34,683 bases of DNA from the NCBI GenBank assembly GCA_028688935.1, contig JAQTXE010000004.1, positions 1 to 34,683 of the forward strand, read 5' to 3'. Below, in pieces: positions 1 through 9,611 of this stretch (the first letter of the stretch is position 1; the number at the start of each line of letters is the position of its first letter). The position numbers and the translations under genes were made by a program. The stretch is from Syntrophales bacterium. Lineage in GTDB: Bacteria; Desulfobacterota; Desulfobaccia; Desulfobaccales; 0-14-0-80-60-11. The notes beneath the pieces are model-generated. The model was not told the origin of the DNA. It did no database searches and saw nothing but the letters and a program-made list of their open reading frames with translations.

Positions 1-2
1 TT

Positions 3-719
3 CCTGCGATTGACTTGAAAGGCGGCAAGTGTGTGCGTCTGCGCCAGGGGCGGAAGGAAGACGCCACCGTCTTCGGCGATGATCCGGTGGCCATGGGCTT
101 GAAGTGGCAGGATTTGGGCGCGAAGTGGCTCCACGTGGTGGACCTGGACGGCGCCTTCAGTTCCCGCCCCCAGAACCTGGAGTCCATCAGGGGCCTGCGC
201 CAAGCGCTTAGCATCCCTATCCAGTTGGGGGGGGGCTTGCGCACTTTGGAGACCCTGGCCTTATATATTGACCTGGGCATCGACCGCCTGATTTTGGGCA
301 CCGCGGTCCTCAAGGACCCGGACCTGGTGGCTCAGGCCTGCGCTACTTATCCCGGCCGCATTGCCGTGGGTCTGGACGCCAAGGACGGCCTGGTGGCGGT
401 GGAGGGCTGGACGGAAACCAGCACCCAAACCGTCCTGGCAGTAGCGCAAAAGCTGGCGCCCCTGAAGCCCGCGGCCCTGATCTACACCGACATCTCCCGG
501 GACGGCGTGAAACGGGGCGTTAACGTGGAGGCCACCAAGGCCCTGGCCCAGGCCGTGGACCTGCCGGTCATCGCCTCCGGCGGGGTAAGTACCCTGAAGG
601 ACATCGAAGCCCTGCTGCCCCTGGAACCCCTGGGGGTGATGGGGGTGATCATCGGCCGGGCCTTGTACGACGGCGTCTTTCAGTTGCCCGAAGCCATCCA
701 GTTGGCCCAGGCCGGTTAA
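3..719 (+). CDS. hisA: HisA, phosphoribosylformimino-5-aminoimidazole carboxamide ribotide isomerase (5' truncated at the window edge)
   Basis: Frame is open from base 3 (PAIDLKGGKCVRLRQG); (beta/alpha)8 HisA motifs IQLGGGLR, VGLDAKDG, YTDISRDGVKRGVN, VIASGGVSTLKDI. The listed start at 15 (TTG) is internal to the conserved AIDLKGG motif, so the true start lies upstream of the window. Confidence 0.95.
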   Translation, partial: PAIDLKGGKCVRLRQGRKEDATVFGDDPVAMGLKWQDLGAKWLHVVDLDGAFSSRPQNLESIRGLRQALSIPIQLGGGLRTLETLALYIDLGIDRLILGTAVLKDPDLVAQACATYPGRIAVGLDAKDGLVAVEGWTETSTQTVLAVAQKLAPLKPAALIYTDISRDGVKRGVNVEATKALAQAVDLPVIASGGVSTLKDIEALLPLEPLGVMGVIIGRALYDGVFQLPEAIQLAQAG

Positions 720-723
720 GATT

Positions 724-3210
724 TTGACGGACTTTTCCTTTCTCAGCCGGGTGCAGCGCCCCAGCCGTTACGGGGGCGGGGAGATCAACGCGGCCTCTAA
801 AAACCCCGGGGACGTGGCCCTGCGGGTGGCCTTGCTCTTCCCCGACCTGTACGAAGTGGGCATGTCCCACCTGGGCCTGAGCCTGCTCTACGATATTTTG
901 AACCGCCGGGAGGACGTCTGGGCGGAGCGGGCCTACGCGCCGGCCCCGGACCTGGAGACGGAACTGCGCACCCGGGGGCTGCCTTTAACCAGTCTGGAAT
1001 CCGGCACGCCTTTACGGGAATTCGACTTGGTGGGGATCAGCCTCCAGTACGAATTGAGCTATACCAACCTCCTGAACATGCTGGACTTGGGCGGCATCCC
1101 CCTGTTGGCCGAGGAGCGCGGACCCGGCGATCCGGTGGTCATCGGCGGCGGCCCGGCCGGCTGCAACCCGGAGCCTGTGGCCTTATTTTTCGACGCCCTG
1201 GTCCTGGGGGACGGCGAAGAAGTCATTCTGGAGTTGGCCGCGGCCCTCAAGGCCTGGAAGATGGCTAAAGGCACCCGCCGGGAACTCTGGCAGGCCCTGG
1301 AGGCAATTGATGGCGTCTATATACCCGCCTTGTTTTCGCCGGTCTTCGATGAGAGCGGCCGCCTCCGGGAGATCAGCCCCCGGGGCCAACGGAGCACCGT
1401 CCGCAAGCGGGTGCTCCGGGACCTGAACCGGGTGGCTATTTCCCCCCGGCCGGTGGTCCCTTATTGCCAGATTGTCCATGACCGTCTGCAACTGGAGATC
1501 GCCCGGGGCTGCAGCCGGGGCTGCCGCTACTGCCAGGCGGGCATGCTCTACCGCCCGGTCAGGGAGCGGGACCCGGCTGAAATTGTCGACTGGGTGGAAG
1601 AGGCCCTGGAGGCCACGGGCTATGAAGACGTCTCCCTGCTGTCTTTAAGCGCCGGCGATTACGGTCCCCTGCCCTGGCTGCTGACTCAACTCATGGACCG
1701 GCTGGCTCCCCGGAAGGTGGCCCTGTCCCTGCCGTCGCTGAGGGCCGACACCCTGACGCCGGAGATGATGAGCCAGATCAAGCGGGTGCGGCGCACGGGC
1801 CTAACCCTGGCCCCGGAAGCGGGCAGCGAGCGCCTGCGCCGGGTGATCAACAAGAACCTGGCGGAAGAGACGATCATCGACTCCGCGGCCCGGGCCTTCC
1901 AGGCGGGCTGGCAGCTGCTGAAGCTCTATTTTATGATCGGCCTGCCCACCGAGACCCCGGAGGACCTGGAAGCCATCGCCACGCTGACCCGACAGATCTT
2001 GAAGACCGCGCCCAAGGGCCGCCGGGCCAAGATCAATTTAAGCCTGTCCACCTTTATCCCCAAGGCCCATACGCCCTTCCAGTGGGAGCCCATGGCGGAC
2101 CTGGAGGAAAGCCGCCGCCGCCTGCACGCGGTGAAGGATCGCCTGCGCCATCCCCAGGTCCAGGCCAAATGGAATTCCGCCGCCCAAAGCTGGCTGGAAG
2201 GGGTCTTCTCCCGGGGGGACCGCCGCCTGGCACCGGTGCTCCTGGCCGCGCACCGCCGGGGCTGCCGTCTGGACGCCTGGAGCGAACACCTGCGCCTGGA
2301 GCCCTGGCAGGAGGCCTTTAGGGAGACCGGGGTTGATCCGGATTTTTACTTGCGGGAGAGAAAAACGGACGAAATACTCCCCTGGGACCATCTGGATTCC
2401 GGGGTCAGCCGGGAATTTCTGGCCGCCGAAAGGGAGCGGGCCTATCAGGGCCTGGAAACCCCGGACTGCCGCCGGGGAGAATGCCAGGACTGCGGCGTCT
2501 GCGACCAGGAAACCGCGGCCCTGGACCTCCAGGACACCCCTGCCGCGGCCCCGCCGCCCAGCCGTCCCGCCGGCGTCCGGGGTCCCCAGCCCGTCTGGTA
2601 TCGCCTCTCTTTCACCAAGGTGGACGCGGCCCGCTGGCTCAGCCACCTGGAACTGGTCTCCGCCTTTTACCGCAGTCTGCGGCGCTCCCGGTTGCCGCTG
2701 CATTTCAGCGACGGCTTCCATCCCCTGCCCCGGGTCGCTTTCCACGGCGCTCTGCCCGTGGGGGTGGAGAGCCTGGCCGAGACCCTGGACGTGGAACTGA
2801 GCGCACCTATAACGACCGGAAAGCTAATGGCCGACCTGAATTTAGCCTTGCCTCCTGGTCTGAGAATCTTGCAGGCGCAACATTTGCCCAAGCGTCTGCC
2901 GCCGCCCCGGCCACAGACCGCTCTTTACCAGGTGGAAAGCCCCGAACCCAGGTTCGACCCCGGAACGGCCGCGGCTTTCCTCAGCCGGGAGGAAGTCCTG
3001 GTGACCCGCAGCCGCCCCAAAGAGGAACGGACCATTAACTTAAGGCAGCAGGTGGCCGGGCTGGAGGTGGCGGACCCCCATAACTTGCAACTGACCATGC
3101 GTTTCCAGGAAAGAGACAACCTGAAAGTACCCGATGCCCTGGCCCATATCTTCCAACTCAGCGTGGACCAGGCCAAGGACTTGCATATTTTGAAATTAAA
3201 GAGTAGTTGA
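724..3210 (+). CDS. B12-binding/radical SAM protein fused to a DUF2344 domain (TIGR03960 + TIGR03936 type)
   Basis: Radical SAM motif CSRGCRYCQAG, N-terminal B12-binding-like region, C-terminal WYRLSFTKVDAARWLSHLELV...RRSRLPLHFSDGFHPLPRVAF typical of DUF2344; located directly upstream of rng. Confidence 0.9.
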   Translation: MTDFSFLSRVQRPSRYGGGEINAASKNPGDVALRVALLFPDLYEVGMSHLGLSLLYDILNRREDVWAERAYAPAPDLETELRTRGLPLTSLESGTPLREFDLVGISLQYELSYTNLLNMLDLGGIPLLAEERGPGDPVVIGGGPAGCNPEPVALFFDALVLGDGEEVILELAAALKAWKMAKGTRRELWQALEAIDGVYIPALFSPVFDESGRLREISPRGQRSTVRKRVLRDLNRVAISPRPVVPYCQIVHDRLQLEIARGCSRGCRYCQAGMLYRPVRERDPAEIVDWVEEALEATGYEDVSLLSLSAGDYGPLPWLLTQLMDRLAPRKVALSLPSLRADTLTPEMMSQIKRVRRTGLTLAPEAGSERLRRVINKNLAEETIIDSAARAFQAGWQLLKLYFMIGLPTETPEDLEAIATLTRQILKTAPKGRRAKINLSLSTFIPKAHTPFQWEPMADLEESRRRLHAVKDRLRHPQVQAKWNSAAQSWLEGVFSRGDRRLAPVLLAAHRRGCRLDAWSEHLRLEPWQEAFRETGVDPDFYLRERKTDEILPWDHLDSGVSREFLAAERERAYQGLETPDCRRGECQDCGVCDQETAALDLQDTPAAAPPPSRPAGVRGPQPVWYRLSFTKVDAARWLSHLELVSAFYRSLRRSRLPLHFSDGFHPLPRVAFHGALPVGVESLAETLDVELSAPITTGKLMADLNLALPPGLRILQAQHLPKRLPPPRPQTALYQVESPEPRFDPGTAAAFLSREEVLVTRSRPKEERTINLRQQVAGLEVADPHNLQLTMRFQERDNLKVPDALAHIFQLSVDQAKDLHILKLKSS

Positions 3211-3219
3211 GCACCTTTA

Positions 3220-4749
3220 ATGGCCAATACATTGCTCGTCAGCGTGGCGGAGTGCGATACCCGGGTCGCCCTGTTGGAGGAAGGGCGGTTGGCGGAGTTT
3301 TATCTCGAACGCCATCACCAAAGCGATCCCACCGGCAATATCTATAAAGGCCGGGTGACCAAGGTGCTCCCCGGTTTGGGCGCGGCCTTTGTGGACGTGG
3401 GCTTGAGCCGTCCGGGATATCTCTTCGTGGAAGAAGTGTCCGACCGCTTTGATGATTTTTTCAATTTCTGGTTAAAAGACCAGCAGGAGTCTGCCGAAAC
3501 CCCGGAACCTCCGGCCCGGCGGCTGCCGGCGGCTCCCATCGAAGACCTGCTGCACGAGGGCCAGGAATTGGTGGTCCAGGTCTTTCGGGGACCCCTGGGA
3601 GATAAAGGAGCCCGGCTGACTACGCATATCAGTTTGCCGGGGCATTTCCTGGTATTTATCCCCAATTTGTCCCATGTGGGGGTCTCCCGGCGGATCACCG
3701 AGGAAGGGGAGCGGAGCCGCATTAAAAGCATTCTGGAGGAGCTGAAAACTCCGGCAGGCGGGCTCATCGCCCGCACCGCCAGCCAGGGGGAGAGCCGGGA
3801 GAAACTGGCCCGGGAGCGGGATTATCTCCTCAACTTGTGGCAGACCCTTAAACAGAAAAAAGAGAATACTGCTCCTCCGGCCTTGCTCCATCAGGATTAC
3901 GAGGCGGCCCGCCGGGTGGTGCGGGAAGTCTTCGGCCCGGAGATCAACCGCATTGTGGTGGATGACCCCGGGGCCTATGCCCAGATAGTGCAATTTTTGG
4001 AATCTTTAAGCCCCTCTTATCTTAGCCGGGTGGAATTATATGATTCCCAGGAGCCCATCTTCAGCCACTTCGGCCTGGAGATCGATTGGAAAAAGCTGCT
4101 GGCCCCCAGAGTTTGGCTGAAAAGCGGGGGCTACCTGATGTTCGACGTCACCGAGGCCCTGACCAGTATCGATGTCAATACCGGAAAATTCGTGGGGCGG
4201 AATCAGTTCCAGGAAACCGTTCTGAAGACCAACCTGGAGGCCTCCCGGGAAATCGCCCGGCAACTCCGGCTGCGCAATATCGGTGGCCTGATTGTCATCG
4301 ACTTCATCGATCTGGAAAAAGCGGCCCACCGGGAGCAAGTGTACCAGACCCTGGTGGAGGCCTGCAAACGGGACCGGGCCAAGACCAGCATCCTGCCGGT
4401 GTCCAGCCTGGGATTGGTGGAAATGACCAGGCAACGGCTGAAGGACAGCCTCTACCAGATGGCCACCGAACTCTGCGGCTGCTGCGGCGGCCTGGGGACG
4501 GTGCTCACGCCTTTGACCCTGGCCCACGATATTATGCGGCAACTGGCGGGAGAGGCCAGGGAATTTCCCGGTTCCCACCTGCTGGTCACCACCCATCCCC
4601 AGGTGGCCGTTATCCTGCAGCAAGAAGGAGAAAACCTCATCACCCGGCTGACGGCGGACCACCAGGTGAAAATAACCATTTCCCAACAACCCCTCTTCCC
4701 CCGGGAATACTTCGAGATCCAGAGGGAATGGGGGGAGGTGTTTCCATGA
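3220..4749 (+). CDS. rng: Ribonuclease G (Rne/Rng family)
   Basis: S1-like NIYKGRVTKVLPGLGAAFVDVG, catalytic region SIDVNTGKFVGRNQ, GGLIVIDFIDLE, and the zinc-link-like CGCCGG. Confidence 0.93.
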   Translation: MANTLLVSVAECDTRVALLEEGRLAEFYLERHHQSDPTGNIYKGRVTKVLPGLGAAFVDVGLSRPGYLFVEEVSDRFDDFFNFWLKDQQESAETPEPPARRLPAAPIEDLLHEGQELVVQVFRGPLGDKGARLTTHISLPGHFLVFIPNLSHVGVSRRITEEGERSRIKSILEELKTPAGGLIARTASQGESREKLARERDYLLNLWQTLKQKKENTAPPALLHQDYEAARRVVREVFGPEINRIVVDDPGAYAQIVQFLESLSPSYLSRVELYDSQEPIFSHFGLEIDWKKLLAPRVWLKSGGYLMFDVTEALTSIDVNTGKFVGRNQFQETVLKTNLEASREIARQLRLRNIGGLIVIDFIDLEKAAHREQVYQTLVEACKRDRAKTSILPVSSLGLVEMTRQRLKDSLYQMATELCGCCGGLGTVLTPLTLAHDIMRQLAGEAREFPGSHLLVTTHPQVAVILQQEGENLITRLTADHQVKITISQQPLFPREYFEIQREWGEVFP

Positions 4750-6665
4750 CCCATGCGCCCGTTATTTTAGGTACGGCCGGTCACATTGACCATGGCAAGA
4801 GTTCCCTGATTAAGGCCTTGACGGGGATCGACCCTGACCGTCTGAAAGAGGAGAAGCTCCGGGGCATCACCATCGAGTTGGGGTTTGCCTATCTCACCCT
4901 GCCCGGCGGCCAGCGGTTGGGGATCGTAGACGTGCCCGGGCATGGGGGCTTCGTGCGCCATATGGTGGCAGGGTCCAGCGGCATGGACCTGGTGGCCCTG
5001 GTCATTGCCGCGGACGAAGGGGTCATGCCCCAGACCCGGGAGCACCTGGAAATCTGCGAACTCCTGCACGTTAAGAAGGGCCTGGTGGTCCTCACCAAGG
5101 CGGATCTGGTGGAGGAGGACTGGCTGGAGCTGGTGGCCGAGGAGGCCAAGGAAGCCCTGAAGGGCACCTTTTTAGAGGGCGCGCCCGTTCTCACTTTTTC
5201 CGCGGTCACCGGCCAAGGCAGGGATGAGTTGCTGGCGGCCCTGGCGGACCTGGCCGCCCAGGTGGCCCCCAAGCCGGGCCGGGGGATTTTCCGGTTGCCC
5301 ATCGACCGGGTCTTCACCATCAAGGGCTTCGGCACGGTGGTCACCGGCACCGCAGGTTCCGGCTCCGTCAAGGTTGGGGACGCGGTCTCCATCTTTCCTC
5401 CGGGCTACAAGGCCAGGGTACGGGGGCTCCAGGTCCACGGGGCACCAGTGGAAGAGGCCCTGGCCGGCAACCGCACCGCCGTCAATCTCCAGGGTCTGGA
5501 AAAGGAGGAAGTGGCCCGGGGCATGGTGGTGGCCCCACCCGGCACCCTGATTTCCAGCCGCCGCCTGGACGCGTTTTTGGAGATACTCCCGAGCGCCCCC
5601 CGGGCCCTGAAACACCGCCAGGCGGTGCGGCTGCACACCGGCACCAGCGAATCCGTGGCCATGCCCCTGCTGTTGGACGCGGACGAACTGCCCCCGGGAG
5701 GCGCGGGCTTTGTCCAGTTTTTCCTCCGGGACCCGGTGGCGCTAAAACCCGGGGACCGCTTTGTCATCCGCAGTTTCTCCCCGGCCTTCACCTGGGGGGG
5801 TGGCCAGTTCCTGCACGTGCAGCCGCCCCGGCACAAACGCAATCAGGCCGCGATCTTGGAAGGATTAAAAATTCTACAGCAGGGCTCCCCGGAAGACACC
5901 TTGCGCTTTTATCTTAGGGAAGCCGGGGCTGCCGGGCGCTCCCGGGCCGAGCTGTTGGCCCTGTTGCCCTGGGATGGCCAGGAATTGGACGCGCTGCTCA
6001 ACACCTTGAAAGGCCAGGGTGAATGCCTCCCCTACGACCCGGAGAACCAGCGTTTCCTGTTGACTGCCACGGCCAAGGAGTTGGAGGAGGAAATCTGCCG
6101 CCAGCTTAGCGCCCATCATAAGCAGAATCCGCTCAAAGCCGGTCTTTCTAAAGAAGAGCTGCGCCGCAAGCTCCCCCCCCAGATGGAGGTGCGCCTCTTC
6201 AATTACCTTTTGAACCGGCTGGTGCAGGCCCAACGCATCGTCCGGGACCAGGACCTGGTGCGCCTGGCCGCGCATAAAGTGCAGCTCGCCGGGGCCCAGG
6301 AAGACCTGTCCCAGAAACTGGAGGACCTCTACCGCCGGGGGCAACTGTCGCCGCCCACCCTGAAAGAGGCGGAGGCCGCGCTCCGCACCCCTCTCAAGCA
6401 ACTCCAGGCCCTGCTGGCGGTGCTCGCCCGGGAGGGCCGCCTGATTAAAGTCAAAGAGGACCTCTACTTCCACCAGGAGGCGGTGGCCGGACTCAAGGCC
6501 CAACTGGTGGATTTCCTCAAGAAAAACCAGGAAATCACCGTGGTCCAGTTCAAGGACCTGACCCAGGTCTCCCGGAAATTCACCATTCCGCTCCTGGAAT
6601 ATTTTGATTCGGCCCGGACCACCGTACGGGTGGGAGACGCCCGGAGATTGCGGGAAGGGGCATAG
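4746..6665 (+). CDS. selB: Selenocysteine-specific translation elongation factor SelB
   Basis: ATG at 4746 overlaps the rng stop (ATGA). [50 protein letters not shown] is the SelB GTPase signature, with C-terminal winged-helix repeats. The 859-aa ORF in the supplied track includes a spurious upstream extension. Confidence 0.95.
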   Translation: MTHAPVILGTAGHIDHGKSSLIKALTGIDPDRLKEEKLRGITIELGFAYLTLPGGQRLGIVDVPGHGGFVRHMVAGSSGMDLVALVIAADEGVMPQTREHLEICELLHVKKGLVVLTKADLVEEDWLELVAEEAKEALKGTFLEGAPVLTFSAVTGQGRDELLAALADLAAQVAPKPGRGIFRLPIDRVFTIKGFGTVVTGTAGSGSVKVGDAVSIFPPGYKARVRGLQVHGAPVEEALAGNRTAVNLQGLEKEEVARGMVVAPPGTLISSRRLDAFLEILPSAPRALKHRQAVRLHTGTSESVAMPLLLDADELPPGGAGFVQFFLRDPVALKPGDRFVIRSFSPAFTWGGGQFLHVQPPRHKRNQAAILEGLKILQQGSPEDTLRFYLREAGAAGRSRAELLALLPWDGQELDALLNTLKGQGECLPYDPENQRFLLTATAKELEEEICRQLSAHHKQNPLKAGLSKEELRRKLPPQMEVRLFNYLLNRLVQAQRIVRDQDLVRLAAHKVQLAGAQEDLSQKLEDLYRRGQLSPPTLKEAEAALRTPLKQLQALLAVLAREGRLIKVKEDLYFHQEAVAGLKAQLVDFLKKNQEITVVQFKDLTQVSRKFTIPLLEYFDSARTTVRVGDARRLREGA

Positions 6666-6706
6666 AGCAGTGGCCAGTGGTCAGTAAAGGACATTAAGAC
6701 ATTACT

Positions 6707-6842
6707 CGTTCCCAAGCTCCGGCTTGGGAACGCACGTGGCTGCGAAGCTCCAGCTTCGCTTGACCAGGGACTCGTTGAACCTAAGGAAGAAAAAGCAGGA
6801 GCTTTTTCTCCAATTGGGTTCCCAAGCCGGAGCTTGGGAACC
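6707..6842. repeat. Cluster of four short palindromes (hairpins) with a shared AAGC-TCCN/NGGA-GCTT-type core
   Basis: CGTTCCCAAGC-TCCG-GCTTGGGAACG (6707-6732), GCGAAGC-TCCA-GCTTCGC (6742-6759), AGAAAAAGC-AGGA-GCTTTTTCT (6788-6809), GGTTCCCAAGC-CGGA-GCTTGGGAACC (6817-6842). Confidence 0.9.
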
Positions 6843-6931
6843 AGAAGAAAACATAGGGGCGAACACAAGGTTCACCCCTATGGAAAGAATCACTTTGATT
6901 ACTGCTTGGCATCATTAATGTCGCCGGGACT

Positions 6932-7722
6932 TTAAGGACTAACCAGGCGCACCTTGACCTGGACGCCCTCCAGGTCGTCTCTAACCTGATCGACCTTGGC
7001 GATGAATTTTTGCTCCTCTGCGTATAATCCCTTGATGCTGACGACGATTTCTTCCCCCTCCACCTCCACCTGGGCGCTGGGCATCTCCTCCACCAGCGCG
7101 GTCTGCACCTGGGCAGCCAGCATGAGCTTCTCCATGGCCTGCCGGGAGGCAGGCGTGCTCTGGAAGACCGGCAATTGCGCGGCCTGGCAGATGAGGGCCG
7201 CGGCGTCCTCAATGCTTAAGGACTTGAGGCGGATCACCAGGTCATAGAGGCCGGGGTCCCGGGTGTCGATGCCGTAAAGATATTGGCTCCAGCGGTGGCG
7301 ATCCTCGTCATCTTCCTCCAAAGCCTTCCGGGCGTCCGCGGCCGGGACGCCCTTGCGCCGCATCTCTTCGGCCACCCGATCTTCCCAATCGGCGAGAATC
7401 CTGACCTTGAGCACGTGGGAGACCCCCTGGACAAAGAAATGACCGGCTAGGCCGTGATAAACCAGGTTATCCTTGATAAATAATGCATCAGGGCTTCCCG
7501 CACAAAAGCGATGTAGCGCTCCTTACCATAGGTCAGACGGTCAAAAATTGACGGCGCGTCGTGCACGGCCCGGGCCAGCTTGATTTCCGGGATATTGAAG
7601 TGCTTCGAAGCCTTCAGCATAATCTCCCGGGAGATGCAGGCATAACCCAATTTCTGGGCCACTTTTTGGGCCACATCTTTGCCGTGGCTATAAGATCCCC
7701 TGGAAATGGTGATAATGGGCAT
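6932..7722 (-). pseudogene. Cytidylate kinase-like family protein, interrupted by a single-base frameshift near 7471-7477
   Basis: N-terminal ORF 7447-7722 (MPIITISRGSYSHGKDVAQKVAQKLGYACISREIML...) stops early at a TAG. Shifting frame at TTATCAAGG gives continuous sequence ...ALMHYLS-KDNLVYHGLAGHFFVQGVSHVLKVRILADWEDRVAEEM..., joining ORF 6932-7414. Confidence 0.8.
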
Positions 7723-7749
7723 AACCTCTCCTTTGCCGCTTCCCGGCCA

Positions 7750-8598
7750 TCAGGGCCAGAAGGTGGCCATGAGAATTCTGACGCCCACCAGGGTGAGGGC
7801 CAGGGCCAGGCTGCGTATAATCCAGGAGCCTTTGAGTTTGTTGGACAGATAAGCTCCCATCTGGGCCCCTATCAGGACCCCCATCCCTAAGGCCGCGGCC
7901 CGGTGGGCGCCGTGATGGAAGGAACCGATCCAGATATGCGTCAGGGAACTGGTAAAAGTCAGAATAGCCACGATAAATTGGGAGGTGGCCGTGGCGATGA
8001 ACACCGGAAAATTGAGGAGATAAGCCAGGATGGGCACGATCAGGCTGCCGCCGCCGATGCCCAAAAAGCTGGCGAGAAACCCCAAGAAAAAAAAGACTGT
8101 TATACCCAAAAGGGGATAATAAGTGTACTCGAAAGAGATGCCGCCCAAGGTGTGCACCACCCGGGTCAAGCTGTAGCGTGAGGGCGCCTCCGTTTCCCGG
8201 GGAGGCGGGGTTTCCGACTTGGGCCGCAGAAACATGAATAAAGCCATGCCGATCAAAAAGACGCCGAAGATGGCCTCAAAGACCCGGCGGGGCACCGAGG
8301 CGGTGGTCAACACCCCGGCAATGGCGCCCGGAATGGTGGCCGCGGCGAAGATCAGGCCGGATTTATAATCGATGCGCTTTAGCCGCGCATAAGCCCCCGC
8401 GCCGGACAGGGTGTTGATGAAGACCACCGCCAGGGAGATGGCGGTGAGGACGTGGGCGTCTTCATAGGGATAAATCAGGAGCAATAAGGGCATCAGCAGA
8501 AAGCCGCCCCCGGCCCCCACCAGGGTGCCGTAGGTGCCGACGCCGAAGCCCAGGGCTATCAGGCCGAGATACTGGAGAGTAGTTGCGTGAGGCGCCAT
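7750..8598 (-). CDS. Sulfite exporter TauE/SafE family (DUF81) permease
   Basis: Multiple hydrophobic helices; GFGVGTYGTLVGAGGGFLLMPLLLLIYP and GFLASFLGIGGGSLIVPILAYL repeats. Start placed at MAPHATT (8598); the ORF is open to 8709. Confidence 0.87.
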   Translation of the reverse strand: MAPHATTLQYLGLIALGFGVGTYGTLVGAGGGFLLMPLLLLIYPYEDAHVLTAISLAVVFINTLSGAGAYARLKRIDYKSGLIFAAATIPGAIAGVLTTASVPRRVFEAIFGVFLIGMALFMFLRPKSETPPPRETEAPSRYSLTRVVHTLGGISFEYTYYPLLGITVFFFLGFLASFLGIGGGSLIVPILAYLLNFPVFIATATSQFIVAILTFTSSLTHIWIGSFHHGAHRAAALGMGVLIGAQMGAYLSNKLKGSWIIRSLALALTLVGVRILMATFWP

Positions 8599-8819
8599 GC
8601 TAGAAAAGTTATGTCCTTGGGGAGAAATTGACAAGAATGATTTATTAAAATCCATACCTCTTTTCAGCAAGGGTGGACACCTGCCTGGAAAAAATATAAA
8701 ATATTTCAAGGAAATACCTGTCCAACTTAAATATAAAATGTAAGGGGTTGGAGGACGAGGTTGGGGTATGGGATTGTTAGCGGCCTCATGCTCGCTTCCT
8801 TAATACACGTAAAAGTTTA

Positions 8820-9605
8820 ATGAATAAGGTGGATGACATTTTTTTTAGCAAGGTTAAAGCTAACCCCTCTGATATATTAGATGGTTTGAACAACTTGCCT
8901 TTGCAAGATGTTATTTCATGCAAAGGACTTGCTGATGAACTTGAATACTCCTGGTTACCATCTGAGAAATATTTGGAATGGGCGAAGAAAGGAATATCGG
9001 AAAAAACCGATTACGGCTTCAATATTGCAATAACCTTTTCAAAAAGAAGTGTTTGTAGACGAATTGATACTTTGATATTATATAATCACTTATATAATTA
9101 CAGAAATAAACCGTATCCAACAAAAATAGATGTACTAACTAAAATTGGATTAAAGCCAGTTGACATTCTGCATGACTTGATAATCAGCCTTAGAAACGAA
9201 TTGGAACATTCATATAAATCAATTTCAGAGAGAGACGCTCAAGTTGCAATTCAGCTGGCCGAAATGTATATAGATGCAACACAACATGAAATTGAGAATG
9301 GCTCTATAACAGTAGTAAATTCATCATTTTTATTCGGCCAATCATTTTCTTCGCATGGATGTAGTCTGTGGTTTAATGGACTCTCAAGACATCCGATGGT
9401 AGTAATAGATATTTTTCAACAAGAGATTAAAATTGTTTTCCCTGTAGAGAAAGAAATTAAATATGCTAAACTTAATTCATTTTCAAATGATGAGATAATT
9501 TATTTATCTACAAAATTAAGAACACATTATAACGAGACAAGTAGGTCTTATCATGGGATTTCACCGCGAGCCTTTAAATTACTTTTAGAGAAATCATCTA
9601 TTTAA
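8820..9605 (+). CDS. AT-rich orphan protein with a HEPN-like segment (RNELEH, RX4H)
   Basis: Markedly AT-rich compared with its neighbours; helical segment DILHDLIISLRNELEHSYKSISERDAQVAIQLAEMYI matches the HEPN R-x4-6-H pattern; C-terminal part looks beta-rich. Confidence 0.6.
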   Translation: MNKVDDIFFSKVKANPSDILDGLNNLPLQDVISCKGLADELEYSWLPSEKYLEWAKKGISEKTDYGFNIAITFSKRSVCRRIDTLILYNHLYNYRNKPYPTKIDVLTKIGLKPVDILHDLIISLRNELEHSYKSISERDAQVAIQLAEMYIDATQHEIENGSITVVNSSFLFGQSFSSHGCSLWFNGLSRHPMVVIDIFQQEIKIVFPVEKEIKYAKLNSFSNDEIIYLSTKLRTHYNETSRSYHGISPRAFKLLLEKSSI

Positions 9606-9611
9606 ACCAAT

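Noticed and set aside
2038-2745. 235-aa minus-strand ORF and other overlapping ORFs inside the radical SAM gene
   Set aside because: They overlap a strongly supported coding frame and have no domain signal.
4086-4745. N-terminal 220 residues of the 859-aa ORF upstream of SelB
   Set aside because: It overlaps rng in another frame; SelB homology begins exactly at the ATG at 4746.
6707-6842. CRISPR array
   Set aside because: The four palindromes differ in sequence and length, with irregular spacing and no unique spacers or cas genes.
7447-7722. Selenocysteine recoding as an explanation for the short kinase ORF, given selB nearby
   Set aside because: The stop codon is TAG, not TGA, and a one-base frameshift restores the downstream protein cleanly.
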